DNA of 7,434 nt. Origin: an uncultured Oscillospiraceae bacterium. GTDB taxonomy: Bacteria; Bacillota; Clostridia; Oscillospirales; Ruminococcaceae. The position numbers and the translations under genes are program-made. The stretch lies in NCBI GenBank assembly GCA_900547385.1, contig URGQ01000057.1, positions 1 through 7,434 on the forward strand, written 5' to 3'. This document shows positions 1 to 5,185 of the stretch, piece by piece. Numbering within the stretch: the first letter of the stretch is position 1; every line of letters begins with the position of its first letter. The notes beneath the pieces were generated by a model. The model worked only from the letters and a program-made list of their open reading frames with translations, did not search any database and was not told the DNA's origin.

Positions 1-798
1 ATGCGCCACGCTTCCAACCGCGAGGAGTTCATTGCGCTGATGGAGAGCGAGGGCTGCAAGGTTCGCTGGGAAAAGTCCCGAAAAAATATCACCTATACCA
101 CGCCGAGTGGCTGGCAGTGTCGTGACCGGCTGCTGTTCGGCGACAAATATCTAAAGGAGAACATGGAATATGAATTCAGGATCAGAGAGGAAATTATCTA
201 TGGACGAGCTGTTGGAGAAGAACCGTCCTGCACAGACAGCGCAGATCACATCAGCGCTGTCTGTACAGAGCACGCCGCAACCCCTGACACAGGAGCAGAC
301 ACCTACTCCCGAAGTGCATCCCACGAAAGAAGACTGGGAGGATCTGCAGAGCGACCTCTACACGCTGGGTTACCACGCCGAGAGACAGACCGGCTATCTG
401 AAGAAGGTCAGCGAACTGCTGGAGCAGTTCCCGACCTGGACACAGGTGGACGAGCTGCTGAAAGTGCTGAAGCATCTGGAGCAGATGAGCGAACAGGATG
501 GGAAACGGAACGAGAAGCGTTTTTCTCTGCCCGGCATCAGGCTACCCAGACTGCGGCTGCCCCACCTGGATGGTCCCACATGGGCGGTTCTGCTGATGGG
601 GACGGGGGCGTTGCTTCTGCTCTGGTGGGGCTTGGGCACCGTCTGGAGCAGCTCCAGCCCGTTGTCCCTGTGATGCCCGTACAGCACTACACCGACAGAA
701 AGGCACTGCAAAAAGAACAGGAAAAGAAAATCGCCCTCGGTCACAAGGCTGATGACCACGAGGACGAGGTGAGTTATGACTGGCAGCAGACCATGTGA
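1..798 (+). CDS. Relaxase / mobilization nuclease, C-terminal part (5' truncated by window)
   Basis: Relaxases nick the element at oriT and pilot the transferred strand. Only the C-terminal 265 residues are visible, so the catalytic tyrosine and HUH metal-binding motif lie upstream of the window. Residues 3-70, with the stretches SNREEFIALMESEGCKVRW, RKNITYTTPSGWQCRD and EFRIREEIIYG, are what I recognise from clostridial relaxases just after the nuclease domain. The ATG at position 1 is probably internal, since nothing upstream can be inspected. From about residue 75 to 224 the sequence becomes a low-complexity Ser/Ala/Gly/Arg-rich tail, where another frame carries a well-formed protein gene. 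The last 41 residues are charged (EKKIALGHKADDHEDE) and end QQTM, again looking like real protein. The frame has no stop from 1 to 798, so the relaxase should extend through the overlap unless a frameshift occurs. A strong hairpin follows the stop. Confidence 0.75.
   Translation: MRHASNREEFIALMESEGCKVRWEKSRKNITYTTPSGWQCRDRLLFGDKYLKENMEYEFRIREEIIYGRAVGEEPSCTDSADHISAVCTEHAATPDTGADTYSRSASHERRLGGSAERPLHAGLPRRETDRLSEEGQRTAGAVPDLDTGGRAAESAEASGADERTGWETEREAFFSARHQATQTAAAPPGWSHMGGSADGDGGVASALVGLGHRLEQLQPVVPVMPVQHYTDRKALQKEQEKKIALGHKADDHEDEVSYDWQQTM
170..673 (+). CDS. Small membrane-anchored protein nested within the relaxase gene
   Basis: This complete 167-residue protein is read in the second frame inside the relaxase 3' region. 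Residues 20-52 are a Pro/Gln/Thr-rich linker. Residues 53-108 look strongly helical and acidic, possibly coiled coil (DLYTLGYHAERQTGYLKKV, VDELLKVLKHLEQM). Residues 111-131 are basic (GKRNEKR, LPRLRLP). Residues 137-156 form one hydrophobic membrane segment (WAVLLMGTGALLLLWWGLG), leaving a short Ser-rich tail. Codons in this frame are dominated by CTG, GAG, CAG and AAG, as in a real gene, while the relaxase frame is low-complexity here. Two starts are possible: ATG 170 (AAGGAG at 154-159, spacing 10) or ATG 200 (GAGG at 187-190, spacing 9). I kept the longer form. The TGA stop overlaps an ATG in the relaxase frame (TGATG, 671-675). I do not recognise the family; an inferred role is a membrane tether for the relaxosome. 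Confidence 0.7.
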   Translation: MNSGSERKLSMDELLEKNRPAQTAQITSALSVQSTPQPLTQEQTPTPEVHPTKEDWEDLQSDLYTLGYHAERQTGYLKKVSELLEQFPTWTQVDELLKVLKHLEQMSEQDGKRNEKRFSLPGIRLPRLRLPHLDGPTWAVLLMGTGALLLLWWGLGTVWSSSSPLSL

Positions 799-801
799 CG
801 C

Positions 802-835
802 AAAGGGAGAGTTGAAGGATTTCGACTCTCCCTTT
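802..835 (+). terminator. Strong hairpin after the relaxase stop, probable intrinsic terminator
   Basis: AAAGGGAGAGT (802-812) pairs perfectly with ACTCTCCCTTT (825-835). The stem can continue through TGAA/TTCG (one T-G wobble) to a GGAT tetraloop, for about 15 pairs. It starts four bases after the relaxase TGA. The 3' tail is only TTTCTGCAT, so termination may be partial. It could equally protect the mRNA end. Confidence 0.6.
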
Positions 836-877
836 CTGCATAGGACAAGGTTCTCGCAAATAAAATGATAGCACCGC

Positions 878-887
878 GGGAGGTGAT
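878..887 (+). promoter_or_regulatory. Strong Shine-Dalgarno (GGGAGGTGAT) without a standard start codon at the normal distance
   Basis: GGGAGGTGAT matches the anti-Shine-Dalgarno almost fully, but no ATG or GTG follows at 5-12 bases. In the frame of the small downstream ORF the codons at suitable distance are ATT 892 and ATT 895. A TTG at 896 opens a different 19-codon frame whose TGA (953-955) overlaps the ATG at 952. Either a rare ATT start or a coupled leader peptide is possible. Confidence 0.4.
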
Positions 888-951
888 AGTTATTATTGTC
901 CGCCCTTTCACTTACGATAGTGACGCGCACATTATTTCCGGCAGAAAAAAT

Positions 952-1101
952 ATGATCAGAATTGAAAACCTTACCCCACAGCTTACCGCCGAGGAGTGCA
1001 TGGAACAGCGGCGATGTATCGAGGAAGGTCTTTTCGAGGTCTTTATAAAGTATGAAAAACACAATGAAAATGATAGCTATTTAGGAGCTGCTGCGGTATG
1101 A
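952..1101 (+). CDS. Small hypothetical protein upstream of the recombinase
   Basis: This is a conservative call of 49 residues from ATG 952 with no convincing ribosome binding site of its own. The protein starts MIRIENLTPQLTAEE and continues as a charged, probably helical segment (CMEQRRCIEEGLFEVFIKYEK), then a short tail. The same frame is open upstream to ATG 865 and reads plausibly as protein from about 898 (VRPFTYDSDAHIISG). The true start may therefore lie near 892, just downstream of the good Shine-Dalgarno at 878-887, using ATT. The last codons and stop lie inside a hairpin that precedes the recombinase. I cannot assign a function. Its place directly upstream of a serine recombinase suggests an accessory role in recombination or its control, which is inference from position only. 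Confidence 0.5.
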   Translation: MIRIENLTPQLTAEECMEQRRCIEEGLFEVFIKYEKHNENDSYLGAAAV

Positions 1102-1125
1102 TATACCTGTCAGCAGCTCTTTTCT
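1085..1125 (+). terminator. Terminator/attenuator hairpin between small ORF and recombinase
   Basis: GAGCTGCTG (1085-1093) pairs with CAGCAGCTC (1111-1119). An inner stem GGTAT (1095-1099) pairs with ATACC (1103-1107) around a three-base loop. TTTTCT follows at 1120-1125. The left arm encodes the last codons of the small ORF and the loop region contains its TGA stop, so a ribosome finishing that ORF would disrupt the hairpin. That geometry would suit translation-dependent read-through into the recombinase at 1145. Confidence 0.6.
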
Positions 1126-1144
1126 GTGAGGAAGGAGCTACAAA

Positions 1145-2638
1145 ATGAACGCAATCTACGCAAGACAATCCGTTGACAGAGCCGATAGCATTTCTATCGA
1201 AAGCCAGATCGAGTTCTGCCAGTACGAAATGAGAGGTGAACAGTATAAGGTTTATACCGACAGGGGTTACAGCGGTAAAAATACAGACCGTCCCGCCTTT
1301 GCTGAAATGATGAACGACATCGAAAGCGGAGTGATCGGTAAGGTCGTTGTTTACAAACTGGACCGCATCAGCCGTTCTATCCTCGACTTCTCTAATATGA
1401 TGGAGAAATTCGGAAAGCACAGGGTCGAGTTCGTATCCACGACAGAAAAATTCGACACTTCCTCGCCCATGGGACGCGCCATGCTCAACATCTGCATTGT
1501 ATTCGCGCAGTTGGAACGGGAAACTATTCAAAAGCGCGTGGCGGATGCCTACTACTCCCGCAGTCAAAAGAGCTTCTATATGGGCGGCAGAGTTCCGTAT
1601 GGATTCCGGCTGATCCCGACGACCATCGAGGGTATTAAGACCTCTATGTATGAGATCAACGCGGAGGAAGCGGAACAGGTGCGGTTGATCTATGAGCTCT
1701 ACTCCAAGCCGGAATGCTCCTACGGTGACATTATCCGCTACTTTCAAGCCCACGGCATTCTCAAAAACGGAAAGCCGTGGGGACGCACACGACTTGCGGA
1801 TGTTCTCAGGAATCCCATCTATGTCCGCGCGGATCTATCCGTCTATGAGTTCTATCGTGACCAAGGCGCGATCATGGCAAACGATCCGAGTGACTTTATC
1901 GGCACGAACGGATGCTACTACTACAAAGGACAGGACTCCGTAGGACGCAAGCAAATGAATTTAGAAGGCAACCATTTGGTGCTGGCTCCACACGAGGGCA
2001 TCATTCCCTCCGACCTATGGCTGAAATGCCGTGCAAAGTGTCTGGAAGCGCAGCAGATCAAGCCATATCAGAAAGCCAAGAACACATGGCTGGCGGGAAA
2101 GATCAAATGCGGCATCTGTGGGTACGCTTTGGTGGATAAGCACTACTCGACCACACGCTCCCGCTACCTCCTCTGCTCGAACAAAATGAACTCCAAAGCC
2201 TGCGAGGGTCCCGGAACGATTTATACCGACGAGTTTGAACAAATTATCTACAATGAAATGCGCAAAAAGATGACTCAGTTCAAAACGCTCAGAAGGTGTA
2301 AAGGAAATTACATTAACCCCGAGCTAACGGCGTTGAATGTTCAACTTACGCAAGTTGAGACTGAGATTGGTTCTCTGATGGATCGCCTGTCGGCTGCGGA
2401 CGATACCCTGTTTCGTTACATCAGTGGGCGCGTCAAAGAACTGGATGGGAAAAAGCAAGAGCTGATGAAGCGTATCTCTGAATTGAAGCTGCACAAGGAA
2501 GCGGACTATACGGAGATCTATAATCACCTGACTATGTGGGACGAGTTGAGTTTCGATGATAAGCGGCAGACGGTAGACCAGCTCATCCGCGTCATCTATG
2601 CTACCAACGATTCCATCAAGATCGAATGGCGCATTTAA
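1145..2638 (+). CDS. Large serine recombinase (site-specific integrase/excisionase of the element)
   Basis: Large serine recombinases cut and rejoin DNA at att sites through a covalent phosphoserine intermediate, integrating and excising the element. The 497-residue protein is complete. Its N-terminal resolvase domain (about 1-140) has YARQS with catalytic Ser9 and Arg7, then SIESQ (17-21), GYSGKNTDRPAF (41-52) and KLDRISRS (71-78), where Arg74 and Arg77 correspond to conserved active-site arginines. The long helix AQLERETIQKRV (121-132) leads into the recombinase domain (about 148-290; GGRVPYGFRL at 147-156). A zinc ribbon follows with C322-x2-C325 and C344 and C353. Residues about 385-445 look coiled-coil, as expected for synapsis control. 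The start is supported by AAGGAG (1132-1137) seven bases before ATG. It is the last gene of the element and carries no visible defect. The family is clear, but no specific named recombinase is recognised. Confidence 0.95.
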   Translation: MNAIYARQSVDRADSISIESQIEFCQYEMRGEQYKVYTDRGYSGKNTDRPAFAEMMNDIESGVIGKVVVYKLDRISRSILDFSNMMEKFGKHRVEFVSTTEKFDTSSPMGRAMLNICIVFAQLERETIQKRVADAYYSRSQKSFYMGGRVPYGFRLIPTTIEGIKTSMYEINAEEAEQVRLIYELYSKPECSYGDIIRYFQAHGILKNGKPWGRTRLADVLRNPIYVRADLSVYEFYRDQGAIMANDPSDFIGTNGCYYYKGQDSVGRKQMNLEGNHLVLAPHEGIIPSDLWLKCRAKCLEAQQIKPYQKAKNTWLAGKIKCGICGYALVDKHYSTTRSRYLLCSNKMNSKACEGPGTIYTDEFEQIIYNEMRKKMTQFKTLRRCKGNYINPELTALNVQLTQVETEIGSLMDRLSAADDTLFRYISGRVKELDGKKQELMKRISELKLHKEADYTEIYNHLTMWDELSFDDKRQTVDQLIRVIYATNDSIKIEWRI

Positions 2639-2639
2639 G

Positions 2640-2747
2640 CAAGTACAGTTACTCCATCTTGTACGCTTCGGCGAAGCCCTCCGCATGGTGCAGGATGACC
2701 TTAATTCCCGCAATTTCTATGCCTTCAATCCCGCCTTCCGCGGCTAA
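2640..2747 (+). pseudogene. Probable 3' remnant of the chromosomal gene interrupted by the element
   Basis: An open + frame (third frame) runs into TAA 2745-2747 and reads QVQLLHLVRFGEALRM followed by VQDDLNSRNFYAFNPAFRG. Composition and GC-rich third positions (GGC GAA GCC CTC CGC ATG GTG) resemble the right-hand chromosomal genes. The stop is 23 bases before a strong terminator, as expected for a real gene end. No start codon with a ribosome binding site lies in this stretch, and it begins just after the recombinase stop. I therefore read it as the last 35 or so codons of a gene whose 5' part now lies beyond the left end of the element. The gene is not recognised. A weaker alternative is the opposite strand, which is also open (ending EAYKME, stop at 2649-2651) but would have to cross the terminator. 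Confidence 0.4.
2643..2677. other. Candidate attR region (element/chromosome junction)
   Basis: Serine recombinases act at short imperfect inverted repeats flanking a two-base crossover. Here GTACA (2643-2647) and TGTAC (2660-2664) form an inverted repeat with a 12-base spacer. It is followed at once by the palindrome GCTTCG-G-CGAAGC (2665-2677). The position, 5 to 39 bases after the recombinase stop and at the start of the unrelated frame, fits attR. The symmetry is modest and the core cannot be fixed without the left end. Confidence 0.3.
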
Positions 2748-2762
2748 CCTCCTCCATGCAAT

Positions 2763-2803
2763 AAAAAGAGCCTCCGTCCGGTTTCCCCGGGCGGAGGTCT
2801 TTT
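2763..2803. terminator. Bidirectional intrinsic terminator between convergent genes
   Basis: CCTCCGTCCGG (2771-2781) pairs with CCGGGCGGAGG (2787-2797) with one T-G wobble and a five-base loop. A T-rich tract follows on + (TCTTTTCC) and an A-run precedes it (2763-2767), giving TTTTT on -. It can therefore serve both the + frame ending at 2747 and the kinase-like gene ending at 2829. Confidence 0.85.
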
Positions 2804-2828
2804 CCTTCTCTTTTATTCTTCAGCCTTG

Positions 2829-3458
2829 TTATCTGGCAATATGCTCAGCCCAGTCGTCACCCATCCGCTCCTTGATGTAGCAGTCGATGACTTCCGCAGC
2901 CCTGTCAAAGCCGATCTTAGAAGTATTGATGGTCAGCTCATAGTAGCGGCTGTCGCCCCACTTCTCCTTGCAGTAGAAGTTATGGTACAGCTTGCGGCTC
3001 TTGTTATTTTTCTGGATCATCATTTCCGCGTCCTCATTGGAAACATGGAATTCCGTCGCCACGCGCTGGATCTTTTCCGGCATATCGCCGGTCACAAAGA
3101 TGCTGATGACCCCCCGGTAGCCCTTTAGGATGGAGCTGCCGCAGCGTCCCACCACAATGAAGCTCTCGCCGGATTTCGCCTTCTCCCGCAGGAAGTCAAA
3201 TTCCATATAGGCAATGACATCCTCCGGGGAGTTGCTGTATCCATCTATGGAGCGGGTGAACAGCCGGTTGCGGGGCTTTTCGTCATACTCCTTCAGCTTC
3301 TCCAGGTTCAGGTTCTTTTCCTTGGCAATAACCTCGATGATGGTACTGTCGTACACCGGCAGCCCATATTTTTCACCCAGCATATCGGCTATCAGGTGTC
3401 CGCCGGAGCCGTATTCCCGGCCAATAGTAATGATGACCTGCTGCTTTTCGTGTTCCAT
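2829..3458 (-). CDS. Cytidylate kinase-like family protein
   Basis: A 209-residue protein of the cytidylate-kinase-like P-loop family. The N-terminus has a beta strand and loop, VIITIGREYGSGGHLIA (about 8-24), corresponding to the P-loop of true CMP kinases. The canonical lysine of GxGKGT is absent (GSGGH here), which as I recall is typical of this family and leaves its reaction uncertain. Other family features are LPVYDSTII (about 33-41), IVVGRCGSSIL (about 101-111), a central substrate-like region (ISIFVTGDMPEKIQRV), the basic helix NNKSRKLYHNFYC, and a C-terminal YELTINTSKIG stretch. GGGAGG lies seven to eight bases upstream of ATG. The gene starts 18 bases after the transporter stop, so the two are an operon and may be functionally linked. 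A terminator follows at 2763-2803. Family confidence is high; nucleotide substrate and activity are unknown. Confidence 0.9.
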   Translation of the reverse strand: MEHEKQQVIITIGREYGSGGHLIADMLGEKYGLPVYDSTIIEVIAKEKNLNLEKLKEYDEKPRNRLFTRSIDGYSNSPEDVIAYMEFDFLREKAKSGESFIVVGRCGSSILKGYRGVISIFVTGDMPEKIQRVATEFHVSNEDAEMMIQKNNKSRKLYHNFYCKEKWGDSRYYELTINTSKIGFDRAAEVIDCYIKERMGDDWAEHIAR

Positions 3459-3476
3459 ACTGTCCTCCCTCTCTGC

Positions 3477-4826
3477 TTAGAAATATCTCAGCTTGATGAC
3501 GATCATGGCAATGCCCAGCACAATAATGGTCGCCGGGATGGCGGTCTTGCAGTAGCGGCCCCAGCTTACCGGGTGACCGGCCTTAGAAACCACCGAGGTA
3601 CCCACTACATTGGCCGAAGCACCAATGGGGGTGGCACTGCCGCCGATATCGGTACCAATGGAAAGTCCCCACGCCAGGGTGGAAAGATCGGCGCCGGTGG
3701 TGGCCGCCAGTGTCTTTATTACAGGTACCATTGTAGCAGCAAACGGAATATTGTCAACTACCGAACTGGCCACCGCGGAGATCCACAGCACGATGTAGAC
3801 CATCGCCAGGATGTTGCCGCCGCACAGCTTGCCGATAAATTCCGCGATCATCACCAGTACACCGGTCTGCTCCAGACCGCCTACCACCACAAACAGTCCG
3901 ATGAAGAATAGCAGGGTCTGGTAGTCCACGCCGCGGATGATCTCCTTGGCATCCTTGGCAAAGCAGATCAGCGTCAGTATCGTGATAGCCACACCGATAA
4001 GCGCCACGGTCAAATGGGTCTGGGCATGGGTCACCAGCAGCACCACCGCGCACAGGAAGATGACGCAGCTCAGCACAAATTCCTTCTTATCAGTAATGGC
4101 TTCACTCGGGTCGGGATAATGTACCGTCAGCCCGGCATTGGTCGCCGCGCTGGCCGTCAGCTCCTTGCGGTAAGCCAGCGCATAAAACACCACGCTCACC
4201 ACCAGGGCGATGCCGGCAATAACGCCGGTATTGGTGATAAAATCGGCAAAGCTGTAACCCAGCGCAGTCCCAACGATGATATTGGGCGGGTCGCCGCACA
4301 TGGTGGCGGAGCCACCCAGGTTCGCGCAGAAAATTTCCGCCAGCACCATAGGCACCGGGTCAAATTTCAACAGCTGAGAAAGCTCGACCGTTACCGCCGC
4401 TAGGAACAGAATGACGGTGATACTATCGATAAACATGGCCAGTACGGCGCTCATCACCATAAAGGTAATAAGAATAGGCATTACCTTATATTTTACCGCC
4501 TTGGCTATGGTCAGGCACAGCCAGCGGAAAAAGCCCGCCTTGGCCATGCCCTCCACCATCACCATCATACCGGCCACAAAGATGATGGTCTCCCAGTTGA
4601 TACCGCTGGAGCTGCTCTCTCCGGAGCTGATCCAGAAGTTCCCGGTGATGATGGTTTTTAGGTTCAGTGTTTCCATTATCGCCTGCGAGCTCTTCATGCA
4701 TACACCAAAGACGATGATGAGTGTTGCCGCGGCGCACCCCAGTGTGATGTAATGCCGCGGAATCTTATCCAGTATGATCAGTGCGAACATCAGCACAAAG
4801 ATCACAATGGCAGCAATCGCTTCCAT
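3477..4826 (-). CDS. SLC13/ArsB-NhaD type membrane transporter
   Basis: A 449-residue inner-membrane transporter of the ion-transporter superfamily (ArsB, NhaD, SLC13, CitM relatives), with about 11 hydrophobic segments. Signature regions are MFIDSITVILFLAAVTVEL (131-149), NLGGSATMCGDPPNIIVG (169-186), SSVVDNIPFAATMVPVI (354-370) and GTDIGGSATPIGASANVVG (391-409). The two GGSAT motifs are the paired half-site loops expected from the internal repeat of this superfamily. Residues 44-80 form a polar loop with a Ser-rich patch (SSGESSSSG) longer than I expect between segments 2 and 3. Substrate could be an anion or dicarboxylate, or a Na+/H+ exchange role; the sequence does not decide. The start ATG has AAGGGG ten bases upstream. 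The gene is promoter-proximal in an operon with the kinase-like protein 18 bases downstream, and is preceded by a long repeat-rich regulatory gap. Confidence 0.9.
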   Translation of the reverse strand: MEAIAAIVIFVLMFALIILDKIPRHYITLGCAAATLIIVFGVCMKSSQAIMETLNLKTIITGNFWISSGESSSSGINWETIIFVAGMMVMVEGMAKAGFFRWLCLTIAKAVKYKVMPILITFMVMSAVLAMFIDSITVILFLAAVTVELSQLLKFDPVPMVLAEIFCANLGGSATMCGDPPNIIVGTALGYSFADFITNTGVIAGIALVVSVVFYALAYRKELTASAATNAGLTVHYPDPSEAITDKKEFVLSCVIFLCAVVLLVTHAQTHLTVALIGVAITILTLICFAKDAKEIIRGVDYQTLLFFIGLFVVVGGLEQTGVLVMIAEFIGKLCGGNILAMVYIVLWISAVASSVVDNIPFAATMVPVIKTLAATTGADLSTLAWGLSIGTDIGGSATPIGASANVVGTSVVSKAGHPVSWGRYCKTAIPATIIVLGIAMIVIKLRYF

Positions 4827-4888
4827 AATCTCTATACCCCTTTTCTCATAAACTGTATTCGCCGCATCTGGCGTCTTTCAGCTCCGTT

Positions 4889-4897
4889 AATATAACA
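4889..4897 (-). promoter_or_regulatory. Extended -10 promoter candidate for the transporter-kinase operon
   Basis: On the - strand TGT-TATATT (4897 to 4889) matches an extended -10 (TGn plus five of six TATAAT bases). The -35 position 17 bases upstream reads ATCCCT, a poor match, which suggests an activator-dependent promoter. A start near 4882 would give a leader of about 55 bases. Confidence 0.45.
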
Positions 4898-4912
4898 TAC
4901 TAAATATGAAAA

Positions 4913-4959
4913 GGGATATCTCAAAAAAGTCTACCCATATTTCCAAAAAGGAATATCTC
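4913..4959. repeat. Direct repeat pair GGRATATCTC near the -35 region
   Basis: GGGATATCTC (4913-4922) and GGAATATCTC (4950-4959) differ at one base and are 37 bases apart, both preceded by A-runs. The first overlaps the -35 position of the promoter candidate. They could be regulator binding sites; no regulator gene is in the window. Confidence 0.4.
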
Positions 4960-5000
4960 TTTTTTCTTCCGTGCCTGGTTTCCGTTAATTTACGGCAGTT

Positions 5001-5044
5001 TTGCGCAACTATTTTTAATGAAAAGCATCAAATTGCGCAACTAT
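5001..5044. repeat. Direct repeats TTGCGCAACTAT, putative operator pair
   Basis: Two exact 12-base copies, 5001-5012 and 5033-5044, start 32 bases apart, about three DNA turns. Each contains the perfect palindrome TTGCGCAA. They lie roughly 110-160 bases upstream of the promoter candidate, or could overlap a second weak - strand promoter (TTGCGC, 17 bases, TAAAAA). Confidence 0.55.
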
Positions 5045-5185
5045 GACAAAATTTTATCCAACTTGTCCCATTTCAAAAAAGCATCGCTTTACCCTGCTAT
5101 CCGTTTTTTGTCTTGCTTTATAGCGTATATGCTATCAATAAATTTCGCCGTCCAGCGGGAATTCCTTCTCTTAATATATATCATT

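Larger units (their letters stand above)
1..2660 (+). mobile_element. Right end of an integrative conjugative/mobilizable element
   Basis: This segment carries, on one strand, the C-terminal part of a relaxase, a small membrane protein, a small accessory ORF and a large serine recombinase as the last gene. That order is the usual right end of clostridial elements that transfer by a relaxase and integrate through a serine recombinase. The left end, conjugation genes, origin of transfer and cargo are outside the window, so a conjugative element cannot be told from a merely mobilizable one. The right boundary is inferred, not seen as a repeat: it is placed shortly after the recombinase stop (2638), because an unrelated open + frame ending at 2747 follows and the neighbouring genes switch to the opposite strand. 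The end coordinate may be wrong by several tens of bases. Confidence 0.75.
4827..5185. other. 359-base intergenic region with promoter and paired repeats
   Basis: No credible gene lies here. It is AT-richer than its surroundings and contains the leader and promoter candidate of the 4826-3477 operon, two pairs of direct repeats (4913-4959 and 5001-5044), and a 9-base repeat TCCGTTAAT at 4883-4891 and 4981-4989. It also has a small hairpin TTCC-AAAAA-GGAA near 4941-4953 and a weak inverted repeat ATAGC/GCTAT around 5120-5136. The last part (about 5060-5185) lies downstream of the second transporter gene. It has no convincing T-tailed terminator on the - strand. Confidence 0.6.

Noticed and set aside
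394..1062. 222-codon open frame on the - strand opposite the relaxase and nested gene
   Set aside because: It spans the relaxase stop, the terminator hairpin and the small ORF. Its protein is Ser/Cys/Phe-rich with no recognisable domain, and + strand genes explain the region better.
1043..1753. 236-codon open frame on the - strand opposite the recombinase N-terminus
   Set aside because: It is a mirror of the catalytic domain of a clearly functional serine recombinase, with no ribosome binding site or known motif.
2649..2760. Open - strand frame ending EAYKME at the element junction
   Set aside because: It reads plausibly, but it has no start codon with a ribosome binding site in the gap and would have to pass through the bidirectional terminator. 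The + reading that stops before the terminator is preferred, though not proven.
3396..3911. 171-codon + frame opposite the transporter
   Set aside because: Composition is unusual (His/Arg/Gly/Asn-rich) and it overlaps a well-defined membrane protein; it is a shadow frame.
4913..5044. Short CRISPR-like array
   Set aside because: There are only two copies each of two different short motifs, with no repeat-spacer periodicity and no cas genes.
5119..5136. ATAGC/GCTAT inverted repeat as a terminator for the second transporter
   Set aside because: The stem is only five pairs and no T-run follows on the - strand.
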